Below are positions 42,082 to 52,400 of a DNA stretch of 64,000 bases, piece after piece. The DNA lies in NCBI GenBank assembly GCA_016719895.1, contig JADJYG010000012.1, positions 62,001 through 126,000 on the forward strand, in the 5' to 3' direction. The stretch is from Saprospirales bacterium. Its GTDB lineage: Bacteria > Bacteroidota > Bacteroidia > Chitinophagales > Saprospiraceae. How positions within the stretch are numbered: the first letter of the stretch is position 1; each line of letters starts with the position of its first letter. A program made the translations under genes and the position numbers. The notes below the pieces were generated by a model, which had not been told where the DNA came from, did no database searches, and was given only the letters and a program-made list of their open reading frames with translations.

Positions 42082-43119
42082 ATGCGAACAAACACCGACC
42101 AAATTAATATCCGCGTGCAGACCCTGGTTGTGGCCGTGTCTTGCATGCTTTTCGTCTTGAAGTTACTGGCTTTTTACTTAACGAACTCCGTAGCCATACT
42201 CACTGACGCGCTGGAAAGTACCGTGAACGTCGTTACTGGTTTCACCGGGCTGTACAGTTTGCGCATAGCGGCGCTGCCACGCGACGAAAACCATCCGTAC
42301 GGCCATGGGAAAGCGGAGTTGCTCTCCGCCTCCTTCGAAGGCATTTTGATCCTGATCGCCGGAATGGTCATTATCTACGAGTCCATCACCAATCCGTTCC
42401 ATCCTCAAGCGCTGCACGCGCTGGACGCGGGCATTAGTCTCATTCTGGGCACTGCAGCGGCGAATTACATGTTAGGCTGGTATTGTATCCGGACCGGCAA
42501 GCGGAACCATTCCATCGCCTTGCTGGCCAGTGGAAAACATTTACAAACCGACACCTGGAGCACGCTTGGGATCATAATCGGCCTGCTGCTGATCCGCTTC
42601 ACGGGGCTGAGCTGGATCGATAGCGGCGTGGCTATTCTGTTTGGCATCCTGATCATCGTGGAAGGCTCCAAAATCATCCGGCAAACCGTGGCAGGGATCA
42701 TGGATGAAGCTGATTTGGAATTGCTCCGGAGGCTGATCCAGGTCTTGAATTCAAGTAAATCTGATTATTGGATTGACTTGCACAATCTCCGGGTAATAAA
42801 ATACGGCGCTATCCTGCACCTCGATTGCCATCTCACCGTGCCGTGGTACTTTAACGTAAATGAAGCGCATGCCCAGGTGGACGCGCTGGAGCAGCGCATC
42901 CGGCAAGATTTCCCGCAATCGCTGGAGATGTTTGTGCATACCGATGGCTGTGTGCCGCCGGCGTCTTGCCGCGTATGCCCGGTACAGGATTGCCCGGCAC
43001 GCCAGGCGCCCATGGAACAACGCCTGGAATGGACGCTGGAAAATATCACCAGCAACCTGAAACACGGGACTTCAGAAGCCTGGCAGACGGCGCCAGGTAT
43101 TAGCATGCGCTGTGTCTGA
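42082..43119 (+). CDS. Cation diffusion facilitator transporter
   Basis: This is a 345-residue CDF transporter exporting divalent metal from the cytoplasm in exchange for protons. Six membrane segments lie between residues 10 and 205. Metal-site motifs appear in LTDALESTVNVV, in DENHPYGHGKAELLSA after the second segment, and in KHLQTDTWSTLG (HxxxD). A cytosolic domain follows (YWIDLHNLRVIKYGAILHLD). The end has a Cys cluster, CVPPASCRVCPVQDCP, which could bind metal. The metal (Zn, Fe or Mn) cannot be read. It is divergent from the asparaginase gene. Confidence 0.92.
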   Translation: MRTNTDQINIRVQTLVVAVSCMLFVLKLLAFYLTNSVAILTDALESTVNVVTGFTGLYSLRIAALPRDENHPYGHGKAELLSASFEGILILIAGMVIIYESITNPFHPQALHALDAGISLILGTAAANYMLGWYCIRTGKRNHSIALLASGKHLQTDTWSTLGIIIGLLLIRFTGLSWIDSGVAILFGILIIVEGSKIIRQTVAGIMDEADLELLRRLIQVLNSSKSDYWIDLHNLRVIKYGAILHLDCHLTVPWYFNVNEAHAQVDALEQRIRQDFPQSLEMFVHTDGCVPPASCRVCPVQDCPARQAPMEQRLEWTLENITSNLKHGTSEAWQTAPGISMRCV

Positions 43120-43293
43120 CACAAGCGCAGGGCATAAAAGCGGTAAAACTTCCGCCAGGCTATTTCTAAAAATTGGGCAAACCGCCACCGTAGCTGCATG
43201 GGTAAGGTGTTAATGTTGGTGCGGGCAAAGATAATTTCATTACCTTCGGGTTGTGTAAAATTGGTTGTCCTTCCAGTTGACCAGATTAATGCA

Positions 43294-44079
43294 ATGTTTA
43301 TGAACTGCCTCCGTCATTTAATCCTGCCCGTGGCGGTGTTATACTCCGTACCATCGCTGTCCGCGCAGAATGACATTCAAGTGCTTGGCGATGCTGTCTT
43401 CACTCCTGCTGAATTAGCGGAAGGCGCTTTCGCCACCTACCTTATTCGTTTTCAAAATATCGGTACCGATACAGCCTACCAGGTGATCCTGCGCGACACG
43501 CTTGATCCCCGTTTGGATATGGCTTCTTTTGAGATGCTCGGACAAAGCCACAATGCGCAACTCATCCGCGACGGCAGTACCATTGTCAGATGGTACTTCG
43601 ACAATATTTCGCTTCCGGACAGTGCCAGCGGCGGCCCCGCCTCTATAGGGTTCGTCCTGTTTGCTATTAAACCCAAATCATTTCTTTCGCCCGGCCAAAC
43701 CATTCTCAACCGCTCTTGCGCAACGTTTAACCAAACTATGGTGACTTGTACGAACGAGGCGATCATCTGGATCGATGCCAATGCCGGCATCGATGAGCCG
43801 GAGAAATTAAGCAGCCTTCAAATCGTACCCAATCCCAACCACGGTAATTTTGAAGTGCGATCCACCAACGCCACAGTAACGCCAGCAGATCCCGAGCAGC
43901 CGGCGGCGGAATGGTGGATAACGGATATCAGCGGGAAAATCGTTTGGGACGGGCATGCAGAAGATGTTGCTTCGGCCAGCGTTCAGGTTTGGCTGGAAAA
44001 ACCGGCGCCGGGTTTATACCTGTTGTGGGTAAAAGACGACAAGCAATTGCAGGTCAAGCAGTTTGCCATCGTGCGGTAA
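43294..44079 (+). CDS. Secreted DUF11-like protein with T9SS sorting domain
   Basis: This is a short surface protein of about 261 residues. The signal is MNCLRHLILPVAVLYSVPSL. A DUF11-like domain follows (ATYLIRFQNIGTDTAYQVIL, RDTLDPRLDMASFEMLG). The last 80 residues form a type A sorting domain (LQIVPNPNHGNFEVRS ... GLYLLWVKDDKQLQVKQFAI). Its length suggests one exported domain or a fragment of a longer adhesin. An upstream ATG at 43198 adds 32 residues before the signal and is rejected. It converges on the FemAB-like gene. The exact start codon (43294 or 43300) is uncertain. Confidence 0.82.
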   Translation: MFMNCLRHLILPVAVLYSVPSLSAQNDIQVLGDAVFTPAELAEGAFATYLIRFQNIGTDTAYQVILRDTLDPRLDMASFEMLGQSHNAQLIRDGSTIVRWYFDNISLPDSASGGPASIGFVLFAIKPKSFLSPGQTILNRSCATFNQTMVTCTNEAIIWIDANAGIDEPEKLSSLQIVPNPNHGNFEVRSTNATVTPADPEQPAAEWWITDISGKIVWDGHAEDVASASVQVWLEKPAPGLYLLWVKDDKQLQVKQFAIVR

Positions 44080-44095
44080 GTTCGCCGGCCGATGC

Positions 44096-45350
44096 TCAAA
44101 CGACCTGTTCTTCTTCCAGTTCAACCTGGCTTTTGAAGGGATGGCGCGGCAGCCATTCTTCCACCGGCTTCAGGTAGTCGAGCAAGGTGCCAGTAAATTT
44201 ATTTACGAGCGGGTTCTGGTGCCGGAGGTAACAATAGAGGTTCTCCGGAACAGCGCCGACCGAGCTCTTGATCTCCAGTGCCGTGCGCGCAAAAATGATG
44301 CGGCGGCACCCGGAAGCGATTCCAATGCGTACGATGTCGAGTAAAATATTGAGGTACAATTGCAGGTCGTGGTTGTGCTGCTTGTCATATCCCAAAAAAG
44401 TGTGCCTCCAATTCGTTGTTGTTCCGGATGGTAGAATAAAATGCAACCAATTGGCCATCAAGATAATAAGCGAACAGTTGAAAAACATCGGGCATGTCCC
44501 GTTTAAGTGCGGGCAAATAGTGTTCATTTAAATCCACCATATTAAATCCGGCATTGTTGGCAATATCCTTGTACAACGCGTAGATACGAGGTAGTTCCTG
44601 GTGGATTTCGGCAAGGGTAAGCGCTTTTTTTTGAATCCCCTCTGCCTTTTTGAAGGCGCGCTTTACGCGGGTCCGGTATTTGGTTGTCATTGCGGCCAGG
44701 TATTCCTCAAAATCCCGGAAGGGCAACGGCAATATCATATTGGGCTGAATTTCAAATTCAACAAACCCATTCTGGATAAAATACCGGCTCTGCCGGCGCT
44801 GTTCCGGCGACAAATCTTTCAACAGGATAACCGGCATACGCTCGCCAGCTTGTTCAGCCTGCCGCACAACCGTATCTAGAGCTTCTTCCAGTAAAACAGC
44901 CGCTTTTTCCCAGGAGATACGGGTGTAGTCAAACCAGTGGCCATGTTCCCCGGTCAATAACATGCTTCCGCAAATCAGGATATCGGCAGCCATTTTACCG
45001 GCAACCCGGCGCTTTAACCATTTCGCAAGCCCGGTAAAAAAGCAGGGATCTTTAGTTTGGTGTTCCGCGGTATTGATGTTTTCATCCGCTTTAAAATATT
45101 TGATCTGGCAAAGGGCCACCCCTACAGGCGCTTGGCCAGCATAAAAAACCAGGTAGCCAAACCGCATGCCAAGCGGCGGATAGTTTTCCAACAGGCCCAG
45201 GTAGCGGCGCTGTAAAAAAATATCGTTTGCCGGCGCCGCCAGGTCCCAATCGGTTCCGGCGGCTTCAATGGTTTGAAAATAAGCGTACCGGTACGAAACA
45301 TCGGCAAACGCAGTGGAATTTGAACAGGGAGAGGTATAAGGTGGCAACAT
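44096..45350 (-). CDS. GNAT/FemAB-like acyltransferase (frameshifted)
   Basis: Two frames make one protein of about 417 residues. The 5' part (MLPPYTSPCSNSTAFADVSY ...) and the C-terminal GNAT half (NMILPLPFRDFEEYLAAMTT, KRAFKKAEG, YYLDGQLVAFYSTI) resemble FemX/FemAB-type or peptidoglycan-biosynthesis GNAT proteins. The frame breaks at an A6 run (44394-44399, T6 on the coding strand). One T fewer restores HFLGYDKQHNHDLQLYL and then the full end (PEEWLP-like VEEWLPRHPFK). Because the second frame is perfectly conserved to its stop, a homopolymer error is more likely than decay. It is downstream of pyrophosphatase by 69 bases. Substrate unknown. Confidence 0.75.
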
Positions 45351-45419
45351 ATGCTTGGCGCAAGAAGGAAAAAATCAGGATACGGCAAAGAAAAACAGGA
45401 TCAGGCAGAAATGGTTGCG

Positions 45420-45962
45420 TCATGGTTGAATTTGCCATTTTTTAACCTCGGCTGTTGCGGCATGTTCATCTTCCCAACCCATTACTGTCATGACGCCCAA
45501 GCCGTCATAATATAAAAAATAGTATTCCAGCATATGCCGGATGGCGCTGTATTGCATTTGAAAATCACGCCAATTTCCGGCTCTGATGATCCGGAGCGCC
45601 GGATCTGCCGGCGTTGCCAGCACCTTATTGTCCCACTCCCCTCCATCCTGTAAACGAAACAGCCCGAGCGGTATGACTTCCAGTACCGTCCCCGACGGCA
45701 TCGTTTCGGCCAGCACCAGCACGTCGAGCGGATCGCCGTCGCCACCGCGCCCCTTATCCATCCTGGTAGACGGCACAAAGCCGTAATTCACCGGATATGG
45801 CAGGAAATCGATCATTCTGGGCTTTCCATCGCGCATATCCGGGCGAATCAGGCCGTTTATTTTGTCAATTTCATACTTTCGGTTCGTGCCCGCTGGTATT
45901 TCAACGACAGCATGGAGATACCCGGAGGCGGCAAAAGAGGGCAGCAATAACAGGTTCTTCAT
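45420..45962 (-). CDS. ppa: Inorganic pyrophosphatase, family I
   Basis: This is a 180-residue enzyme hydrolysing PPi to phosphate. The substrate-loop AVVEIPAGTNRKYEID and the metal site DGDPLDVLVL are typical of soluble family I enzymes. An upstream ATG at 45974 is possible; the open frame to 46238 overlaps the upstream gene and is rejected. The N-terminal MKNLLLLPSFAASGYLHA is hydrophobic but short for a signal peptide. It follows the PLP gene by 17 bases, so operon co-transcription is likely. Confidence 0.95.
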   Translation of the reverse strand: MKNLLLLPSFAASGYLHAVVEIPAGTNRKYEIDKINGLIRPDMRDGKPRMIDFLPYPVNYGFVPSTRMDKGRGGDGDPLDVLVLAETMPSGTVLEVIPLGLFRLQDGGEWDNKVLATPADPALRIIRAGNWRDFQMQYSAIRHMLEYYFLYYDGLGVMTVMGWEDEHAATAEVKKWQIQP

Positions 45963-45979
45963 ATTAGATTGCATCAGGC

Positions 45980-47140
45980 TTATAACACTTCCAGCGCTTG
46001 TTCGAGGTCTCCCCATAACCAATCCGGTTCTTCGAGGCCGATGTAGAAGCGGCAAAACGTCCAGGGTAAAGCGGGCGCCGGTTTGCCGGGGATACCATAA
46101 AAACCGATAGCCGGCATCATCAGCGATTCGTGCCCGCCCCAGGAGACGGCCATCAGAAAACGCTTTAAGCGGTGCACGAATTGCTCCATTTGCTCCGGCG
46201 AAGCGGTTCGGAACTGAACGGAAAAAAGTCCGCCGCAACCGCGCATTTGTTTTTTCGCCAGCTCCACTTGGGGGAAGCTGTGGTGAAACGGGTACCAGAT
46301 ACGCTCCACCTTGGGGTGTTTTTCCAGTTTGCCGATTAAAAATTGCGCGCTGGCGTCGCTGCGCTGCAGGCGCAAGGACAAGGTACGCAGGCCCCTGATT
46401 ACGAGTGCAGCATCATGCGGCCCAAGAATACCACCCAAGGTCATCAATTCTGATTCGAATATTTTTTTGACCATTTCTTTTTCTGCACACAAAACGCCAA
46501 CGACGACATCCGAATGGCCGTTCAGGTATTTGGTTCCGGAATGCACTACAATATCGATTCCAAACGCCGCCGGATTTTGAAAAACCGGCGAGCTGTACGA
46601 GTTGTCAATGATCGTCACGATGCCGTGTTCCCGGGCCAGGGCAGCGCAGGCGCTCAGGTCCTGGCATTCGAACGTCATCGTATTCGGGCTTTCCAGGTAG
46701 AGCACGCGGGTGTTCGGGCGCAGGGCGGTCCGGATATTCACTACATCAGTGGCGTCTACGAAAGTATGTTCCACGCCAAAACGGGGTAAAAACTTGCGGA
46801 GCAAGGATGAAGTCCACGAATATGGGGCTTGCTGGCAAACGATATGGTCGCCGGCCTGTACATTGCCGATGACGGCTGCGGCCACAGCGCCAGCGCCGCT
46901 TGAAAAGACCAGGCAATCTTCCGTACCCTCGAGGGCTGCCAGTTTGCGCCGGAGAATTTCTACGGTCGGGTTATTGCCGCGCGAGTACACATGGTGTTCC
47001 AGTTCGTTGGAGAAAACCTGCCGAAAGGCCGTCAAATCCGGGAAAACGAAGTTGCTGGATTGGATAACCGGCGGCGCGACAGCATTAAAATACTGGTCGC
47101 GGTCTTCGCCGAGATGGATAAGGATTTCGCTGATAGACAT
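45980..47140 (-). CDS. Cys/Met-metabolism PLP enzyme (cystathionine gamma-synthase family)
   Basis: This is a 386-residue trans-sulfuration family enzyme. The PLP Lys lies in VVHSGTKYLNGHSDVVVG. Cofactor contacts appear in FSSGAGAVAAAVIGN and YLESPNTMTFECQDL, and TIIDNSYSSPVFQNP is the Asp-containing strand. The family includes cystathionine gamma-synthase, gamma-lyase, beta-lyase and methionine gamma-lyase; residue choice here does not single out one. It is 17 bases upstream of ppa. Confidence 0.88.
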   Translation of the reverse strand: MSISEILIHLGEDRDQYFNAVAPPVIQSSNFVFPDLTAFRQVFSNELEHHVYSRGNNPTVEILRRKLAALEGTEDCLVFSSGAGAVAAAVIGNVQAGDHIVCQQAPYSWTSSLLRKFLPRFGVEHTFVDATDVVNIRTALRPNTRVLYLESPNTMTFECQDLSACAALAREHGIVTIIDNSYSSPVFQNPAAFGIDIVVHSGTKYLNGHSDVVVGVLCAEKEMVKKIFESELMTLGGILGPHDAALVIRGLRTLSLRLQRSDASAQFLIGKLEKHPKVERIWYPFHHSFPQVELAKKQMRGCGGLFSVQFRTASPEQMEQFVHRLKRFLMAVSWGGHESLMMPAIGFYGIPGKPAPALPWTFCRFYIGLEEPDWLWGDLEQALEVL

Positions 47141-47200
47141 AGCGTTAAGGAGCTGCGGCCAGGTTTGACGCCTTGATCGTCGCGCGAAGCCGGTCGGTGT

Positions 47201-49369
47201 TTATTTGCGTTTTTTTCGTTTTCCCCGGACCAATTTCATTTCATCGATCAGGTGTCTGGCGCCGGCATATTTATCCACGATGAAAAGGATGTAGCGAATA
47301 TCCACCATGACGTTCCGGCAAATGGCGGGGTCATAGTTTAAATCGCTCATTGTACCCTCCCACACCCGGTCGAAATTAAGCCCGATCAGGTTGCCGTTGG
47401 CATCGAGCGCAGGGCTGCCGGAATTGCCGCCGGTGGTATGGTTTGTAGCAATAAAACCGACAGGCATCCGGCCTTCGGAAGTGGCATACGGGCCAAAATC
47501 TTTCGATTTCCAAAGATCGATCAGCCTCCGTGGAACATCAAATTCATAATCGCCGGGCACATATTTCTCCATTACGCCATCGAGATAGCTTCGAAAGTCA
47601 TACCGAACGGCATCTTTGGGGCTATACCCGCGCACCTTGCCGTAGGTGAGGCGCAGGGTACCGTTGGCATCCGGAAAGAAGCGTTTTTCTCTGAACACGT
47701 CTATTTGTGCTGCCATATACTGCCGTTGCAACAGGTTGAGGGTGGCCTGTAGTTCCTGAAGCCGGGGCGCCACCTGTTCCTGGTAGGGCGCCGTGACCCC
47801 GCGCCAAAAGGCGACCGCCGGGTCCTGGCTAAGGGCCTCGCCCAGGGCTTTCGCCTCGCCTTTGACCAGGGCGCCCCACCGTTCCGGACTGGCCAGCGTG
47901 CTGTTACTGAAAATATAATCGGCCAGCAGGTCATAACCTCCCCGTTCGGCAGCTGCGTTACGAACATACGCCGCGCCCCAGTCGTCCCGCATATTTTGCG
48001 CATACAACTCGACCAAAGCAGCAAAAACAGCCTTGTCCACCGCTGGCCGGTAATCTTTATAAAAGGCGGCCAGGCGCTTATTCACGTCCGCTGTTTGCCC
48101 GGCGAAGGTATTCAGGTTATTGTCCTGGTAAGATTTTATCCAATTATTCAGGCCCGAAACCTGACCCATCAATTCAATATTGCGCAGAAATGTTTCAAGG
48201 TAATAATCGCGTGCCCGGGCAAAAGGTCCGATCTCCTGGCAGGTCTGGTTTAGCCGGGGCAATAAATTGCTATAACGAACCTTTAAGTCCGGATTTTGGC
48301 TGACCCTGCGGGCAAACTCCGATTCATACGTTTGTCTTGCCCCCATGGCGTTATAGGTTTTCAGGCCTTGCATTTCCCCCAACCATTTTTTCCAGGAATT
48401 GGCGATAGTGGCGTACCGGGCGCTATAGGCAATTTTGACGGACGGATCGTTGCGCATAAAACCATCCATGATTTTCAACGCGCGATCGCGGATGGACACC
48501 TTGGCCGGATCGAGCACTTCAGCCGTTTGGGCGATAGCGGCGGCAGGCAAGTATTCATCTGTGCGGCCCGGAAAGCCATAAACCATGGTAAAATCGCCTT
48601 CTTCGACGCCGTCGAGCGAAACAGGAAGAAAGTGGGCAGGTTGGAGCGGTTGATTTTCGGTTGAATACGAGGCAGGCCGGTTATCTTTTCCGGCATAGAC
48701 GCGGAACAGGGAAAAATCGCCGGTGTGGCGGGGCCATACCCAGTTGTCGGTATCGGCGCCAAACTTGCCAATACTGATGGGTGGCGCCCCAACCAGGCGA
48801 ATATCGGTATAGGTAACTGCGATGAACAGAAAATATTGATTGCCATTGTAAAACGGGCGGATGAGGATTTCCTCCCATTTTTCTTTTTTTGTGCCGACGC
48901 GGATTTGCGCCAGATTTTTATCAATTTGCGACTGCCGGTCGCGGTCGCTCATCGTTTCCGTGACATTTTGGAGTGCCAGCGCAGTAATATCCTCCATACG
49001 CACGATAAACATAGCCGATTCGCCGGGGCAGGGCAATTCTTCCGCCCGGGTTTTGGCCCAGAAGCCCGCTTCTATATAATTCTGCTCCAGCGTGGAATGC
49101 TTTTGAATAGCGCCAAACCCGCAGTGGTAGTTCGTGAGCAGTAGTCCCTCCGCCGAAATCATTTCACCGGTGCAGCCACCGCTGAACTGGCAGATGGCGT
49201 CTTTGACACTGGGCCGGTTGGGCGCATACAAGTCGTCAGCATCCAGCCGGCAACCCAGCGCCTGCATTTCCTTTTCATTTTGTTTTTCAAGATACATAGG
49301 CAGCCACATGCCGCCTTGTGCCTGAAGCAAGACAGGCAACCAAATCAGGAATAATAGAAGTCTTTTCAT
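47201..49369 (-). CDS. dpp11: S46 family dipeptidyl peptidase, DPP11-type
   Basis: This is a 722-residue periplasmic exopeptidase removing dipeptides. The signal is MKRLLLFLIWLPVLLQAQ. His82 lies in LLLTNYHCGFG, and the catalytic Ser650 in GGNSGSPALD. The residue 18 after Ser650 is Arg668 (in GLNFDRVWEG). In Porphyromonas the matching residue is Arg673 in DPP11 and Gly673 in DPP7, so preference for P1 Asp/Glu is predicted here. The open frame to 49444 has no signal at its start, so ATG 49369 is preferred. A -7-like TACTTTCG lies at 49389-49396. Confidence 0.88.
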   Translation of the reverse strand: MKRLLLFLIWLPVLLQAQGGMWLPMYLEKQNEKEMQALGCRLDADDLYAPNRPSVKDAICQFSGGCTGEMISAEGLLLTNYHCGFGAIQKHSTLEQNYIEAGFWAKTRAEELPCPGESAMFIVRMEDITALALQNVTETMSDRDRQSQIDKNLAQIRVGTKKEKWEEILIRPFYNGNQYFLFIAVTYTDIRLVGAPPISIGKFGADTDNWVWPRHTGDFSLFRVYAGKDNRPASYSTENQPLQPAHFLPVSLDGVEEGDFTMVYGFPGRTDEYLPAAAIAQTAEVLDPAKVSIRDRALKIMDGFMRNDPSVKIAYSARYATIANSWKKWLGEMQGLKTYNAMGARQTYESEFARRVSQNPDLKVRYSNLLPRLNQTCQEIGPFARARDYYLETFLRNIELMGQVSGLNNWIKSYQDNNLNTFAGQTADVNKRLAAFYKDYRPAVDKAVFAALVELYAQNMRDDWGAAYVRNAAAERGGYDLLADYIFSNSTLASPERWGALVKGEAKALGEALSQDPAVAFWRGVTAPYQEQVAPRLQELQATLNLLQRQYMAAQIDVFREKRFFPDANGTLRLTYGKVRGYSPKDAVRYDFRSYLDGVMEKYVPGDYEFDVPRRLIDLWKSKDFGPYATSEGRMPVGFIATNHTTGGNSGSPALDANGNLIGLNFDRVWEGTMSDLNYDPAICRNVMVDIRYILFIVDKYAGARHLIDEMKLVRGKRKKRK

Positions 49370-49401
49370 AAATATGCCTTTGCACCGGCGAAAGTAAAAA
49401 T

Positions 49402-49435
49402 AAAAAAAACGCCACCCCAGCGAACCGGAGTGGCG
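49402..49435 (-). terminator. Intrinsic terminator of the Oar-like receptor gene
   Basis: CGCCACCCC (49410-49418) pairs with GGAGTGGCG (49427-49435), with one G-U pair and an 8-base loop, and eight T residues follow on the minus strand (49402-49409). It separates the receptor from the dipeptidyl peptidase transcript. Confidence 0.85.
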
Positions 49436-49460
49436 CAACGTCATTTTTTAAACGCCTGAA

Positions 49461-52400
49461 TTAGTTGAACAAATAGCGGATACCAAACTGAAGGTTCCAA
49501 ACATCATTGATGGAGGCGCCCCAATCGATCGTTTTGCGCGTCAACTCTGCCAGCAACTGGCTGGCTACGCGATACTTAGGCGTAGTGCCGTCGGCATCCA
49601 CGCCGCGGCTGGTCAGCGGAGCCGTGCTAATGAACCGGCGGCCCACACCCCAATCTGAGTTGAGCATGTTCCCAATGTTAAACACATCCACCCGGAACTG
49701 GATAGCATTGCGCTTGCCGCCGATGTTGATGAAGAAATCGCGGGAGGCAGAGAGGTCGAAACGGTGCAACATCGGCAAAATGCCGCCATTGCGCTCGGTG
49801 TATTGGCCGCGCACACTGCTCAGGTATTCATCCTGGTTGATGTATTGCTCAAAAAACGCCTGTTGTTGTTGCGGCGTGTAGGTCACGTTGTTTACCGTGT
49901 AATTTTCAAACACCAGGTCGCTGGCATTGTTCGGCACGAAGAGCAGGTCGTTGTTGACGACGCCATCGCCGTTCATATCGCCATTGTAGGTGTAGGAGTA
50001 GCGGCCGTTTTGAATTCCTTCATAACCCAGGGTAAATTGCACAGCGCCGCCGCGGTCTTCGCCGAAGGTGGCACGGTAGCTCAATAAACCGATCAGGCGG
50101 TGCGGTACGTCGTCATTGGTATAGGCCAGGTCCAGCCGGTTATTGCCGTTCACAGAGCGGGCGCCTGTCCAGGAGCCAGCAGCGATCGAGCCTGCGCTCA
50201 TCAGGTCCTTAGACTGGCTGTAGGTATACGCAAACAGGCCGTACAGGCCCTTTTTCTCCGGATATTCCAGCTTCAGGGTAGCGCCCAGATAATCGCCTTT
50301 GTTGGTGGTGCTCATGACCACGGCACTGGAAACATTGCTTGCCACACGGGTCGGGGCGCCGAATTGGGAGGTTGCGCCGACAGTGCCCGGGAAGCGCGGA
50401 CGAGTGTCCGGGCCCGTAAAATTCGTTGTGGAGAGTTCCGAGTTGGCGTTGTAATACAACACGGCGTTCAGGTTTTTGGTATAGATCAATTCCGCGGTAC
50501 CAACCAAGCCCAGCGGTAATTTTTGGTCAACCGCCAGGTTGGCCTTCAGCACTTGCGGGTACCGGTAGTCATTATCAGTGACGGCAATTTCAAAAGAACT
50601 GGGTAAAGTCGGTTGATCCGGCGTAAATACCGTCGCGTCGGCTACCAGGGGGTATAGCAACGTGTTGGTATTGCTCTTATCGATAAACCCGGTAAGCACG
50701 CCGTTGTTGCCGATTTGATTGGACAACCAAACGTACGGCGGGCGGCCGGTGAAAATGCCGGCACCACCGCGTATTTGGGTTGTTTTTCGGCCCGTTACGT
50801 CGAAGTTGAAGCCCAAACGGGGTTCAAGTAAGATCTGCGCATCCGGGATCTTGCTGGTATTGATCTTGAGGGGCTGGCCGCTTCGATCAAGGAAAGTGGA
50901 ATCGCTGAGCACCGTATTTTCCAGAGACTCCGTGCCGGCAAGGTCGATATAACTGGCCCGCACGCCAGCCGTCAGCGTAAACCGGTCGGTGACCTGGTAC
51001 TGATCTTGCAAATACAGATCGTATTTGCTGACTTTAAGAATCTGAAGCGGGTCTGCTGCGCCATCGAGGGCGGAATAGCGGTACTGGAAACGAGCCAGGC
51101 CTACGGAATCGCCGCGTACAGCCCCAAAGAAGTCGCTCAGAGAATTGAAAATATAAACGCCATTGGAACCTGGGAAGAACAGGTTGTCCGATTTGAAGCG
51201 CTCATAGTTCACCCCGCCGGTAATGGTATGTTTGCCCGTGTAATACGTCAGGCTGTTTGTGATGTGAAATGTACCGTACGAAAGTTGGTTGTTTGGCGTG
51301 AAGGGGTCGAAACCAACGGAAATATAGGTCGAGCTGCCGTTCAGGATATCGATCGTCGGGAACAGGTCGCCTTTGTACTGGCGGTCTTCGTCCTGGTAAT
51401 CATAGCCGACGCTAAAGGTATTCGAGAACCGGTCGCTAAAGGTCGAGTTCAATTCCATCACCACCGAGCGGGTATTGTCGCCAATGATATACCCGGCATT
51501 TTGGTATGACATCGACTCAAAACGCGTGGTACGGTTGCCGAATCCGAGCGAGCTACTGTTGCTGATGTTGATGTCGGCCTGGGAATCGTGGTGCGTGTAC
51601 CGCACCATCAGCTTGTTGCGATCGCTCAGGTTGAAATCAAGCCGAACGAGGAATTTGTCGGAATTGGTTTCGTTGTTATACGCTTCGTATGGGCCTGTAG
51701 TATAACCGAAGGTATTGAACAGTACACTGCTGACAGAGTCCAGGTCGCTTTTCAACACGCGGGTTACCTGACCTGGGTTGGTGCTGCCGGCAGCCACCCA
51801 AGCGGTAGCGGGTTCGGATTTGCGAACCATTTCGCCGCTCAGGAAGAAGAAAATCTTGTCTTTCCAGATCGGGCCGCCGATGCGGGCGCCGGTTACCTTT
51901 TCCTGAAATTGGGTGGCGGTCACACTGACATCGCGCGCTTTGTTGCCGTACAGGTTTGCGCTGCGGAAGTTGTAGTACACGGATCCCTGAAATTCGTTTG
52001 TGCCTGAACGCGTGACGGCATTGATGCCTGCGCCGACAAAGCCGGTTTGCCGGACATCATACGGCGCTACGTTCACCTGAACTTCTTCGATAGCATCGAG
52101 GGAAATGGCCGTTGAACCGGTACGGCCGCCTGCTTGCGCTTCCGAGCCCAAACCAAAACCATTGTTGAACACCGAGCCATCGATGGTAAAGTTGTTAAGG
52201 CGGGAATCCTGGGCGCCAAACGAACGGCCGTTACCATTGGGGTTGTACTTGGTAATGGCATTGATCGAGCGGCTGCCGATTGTCGGCACCGACGACACTA
52301 CTTTTTGATCAAAGCTGGAGGAGGCGCCCGTCCGTTGCGACGAAAACAAGTCTGCGCGATTGGCCGTAATCGCCACTTCTTCCAGGGCAACCCCGGATTC

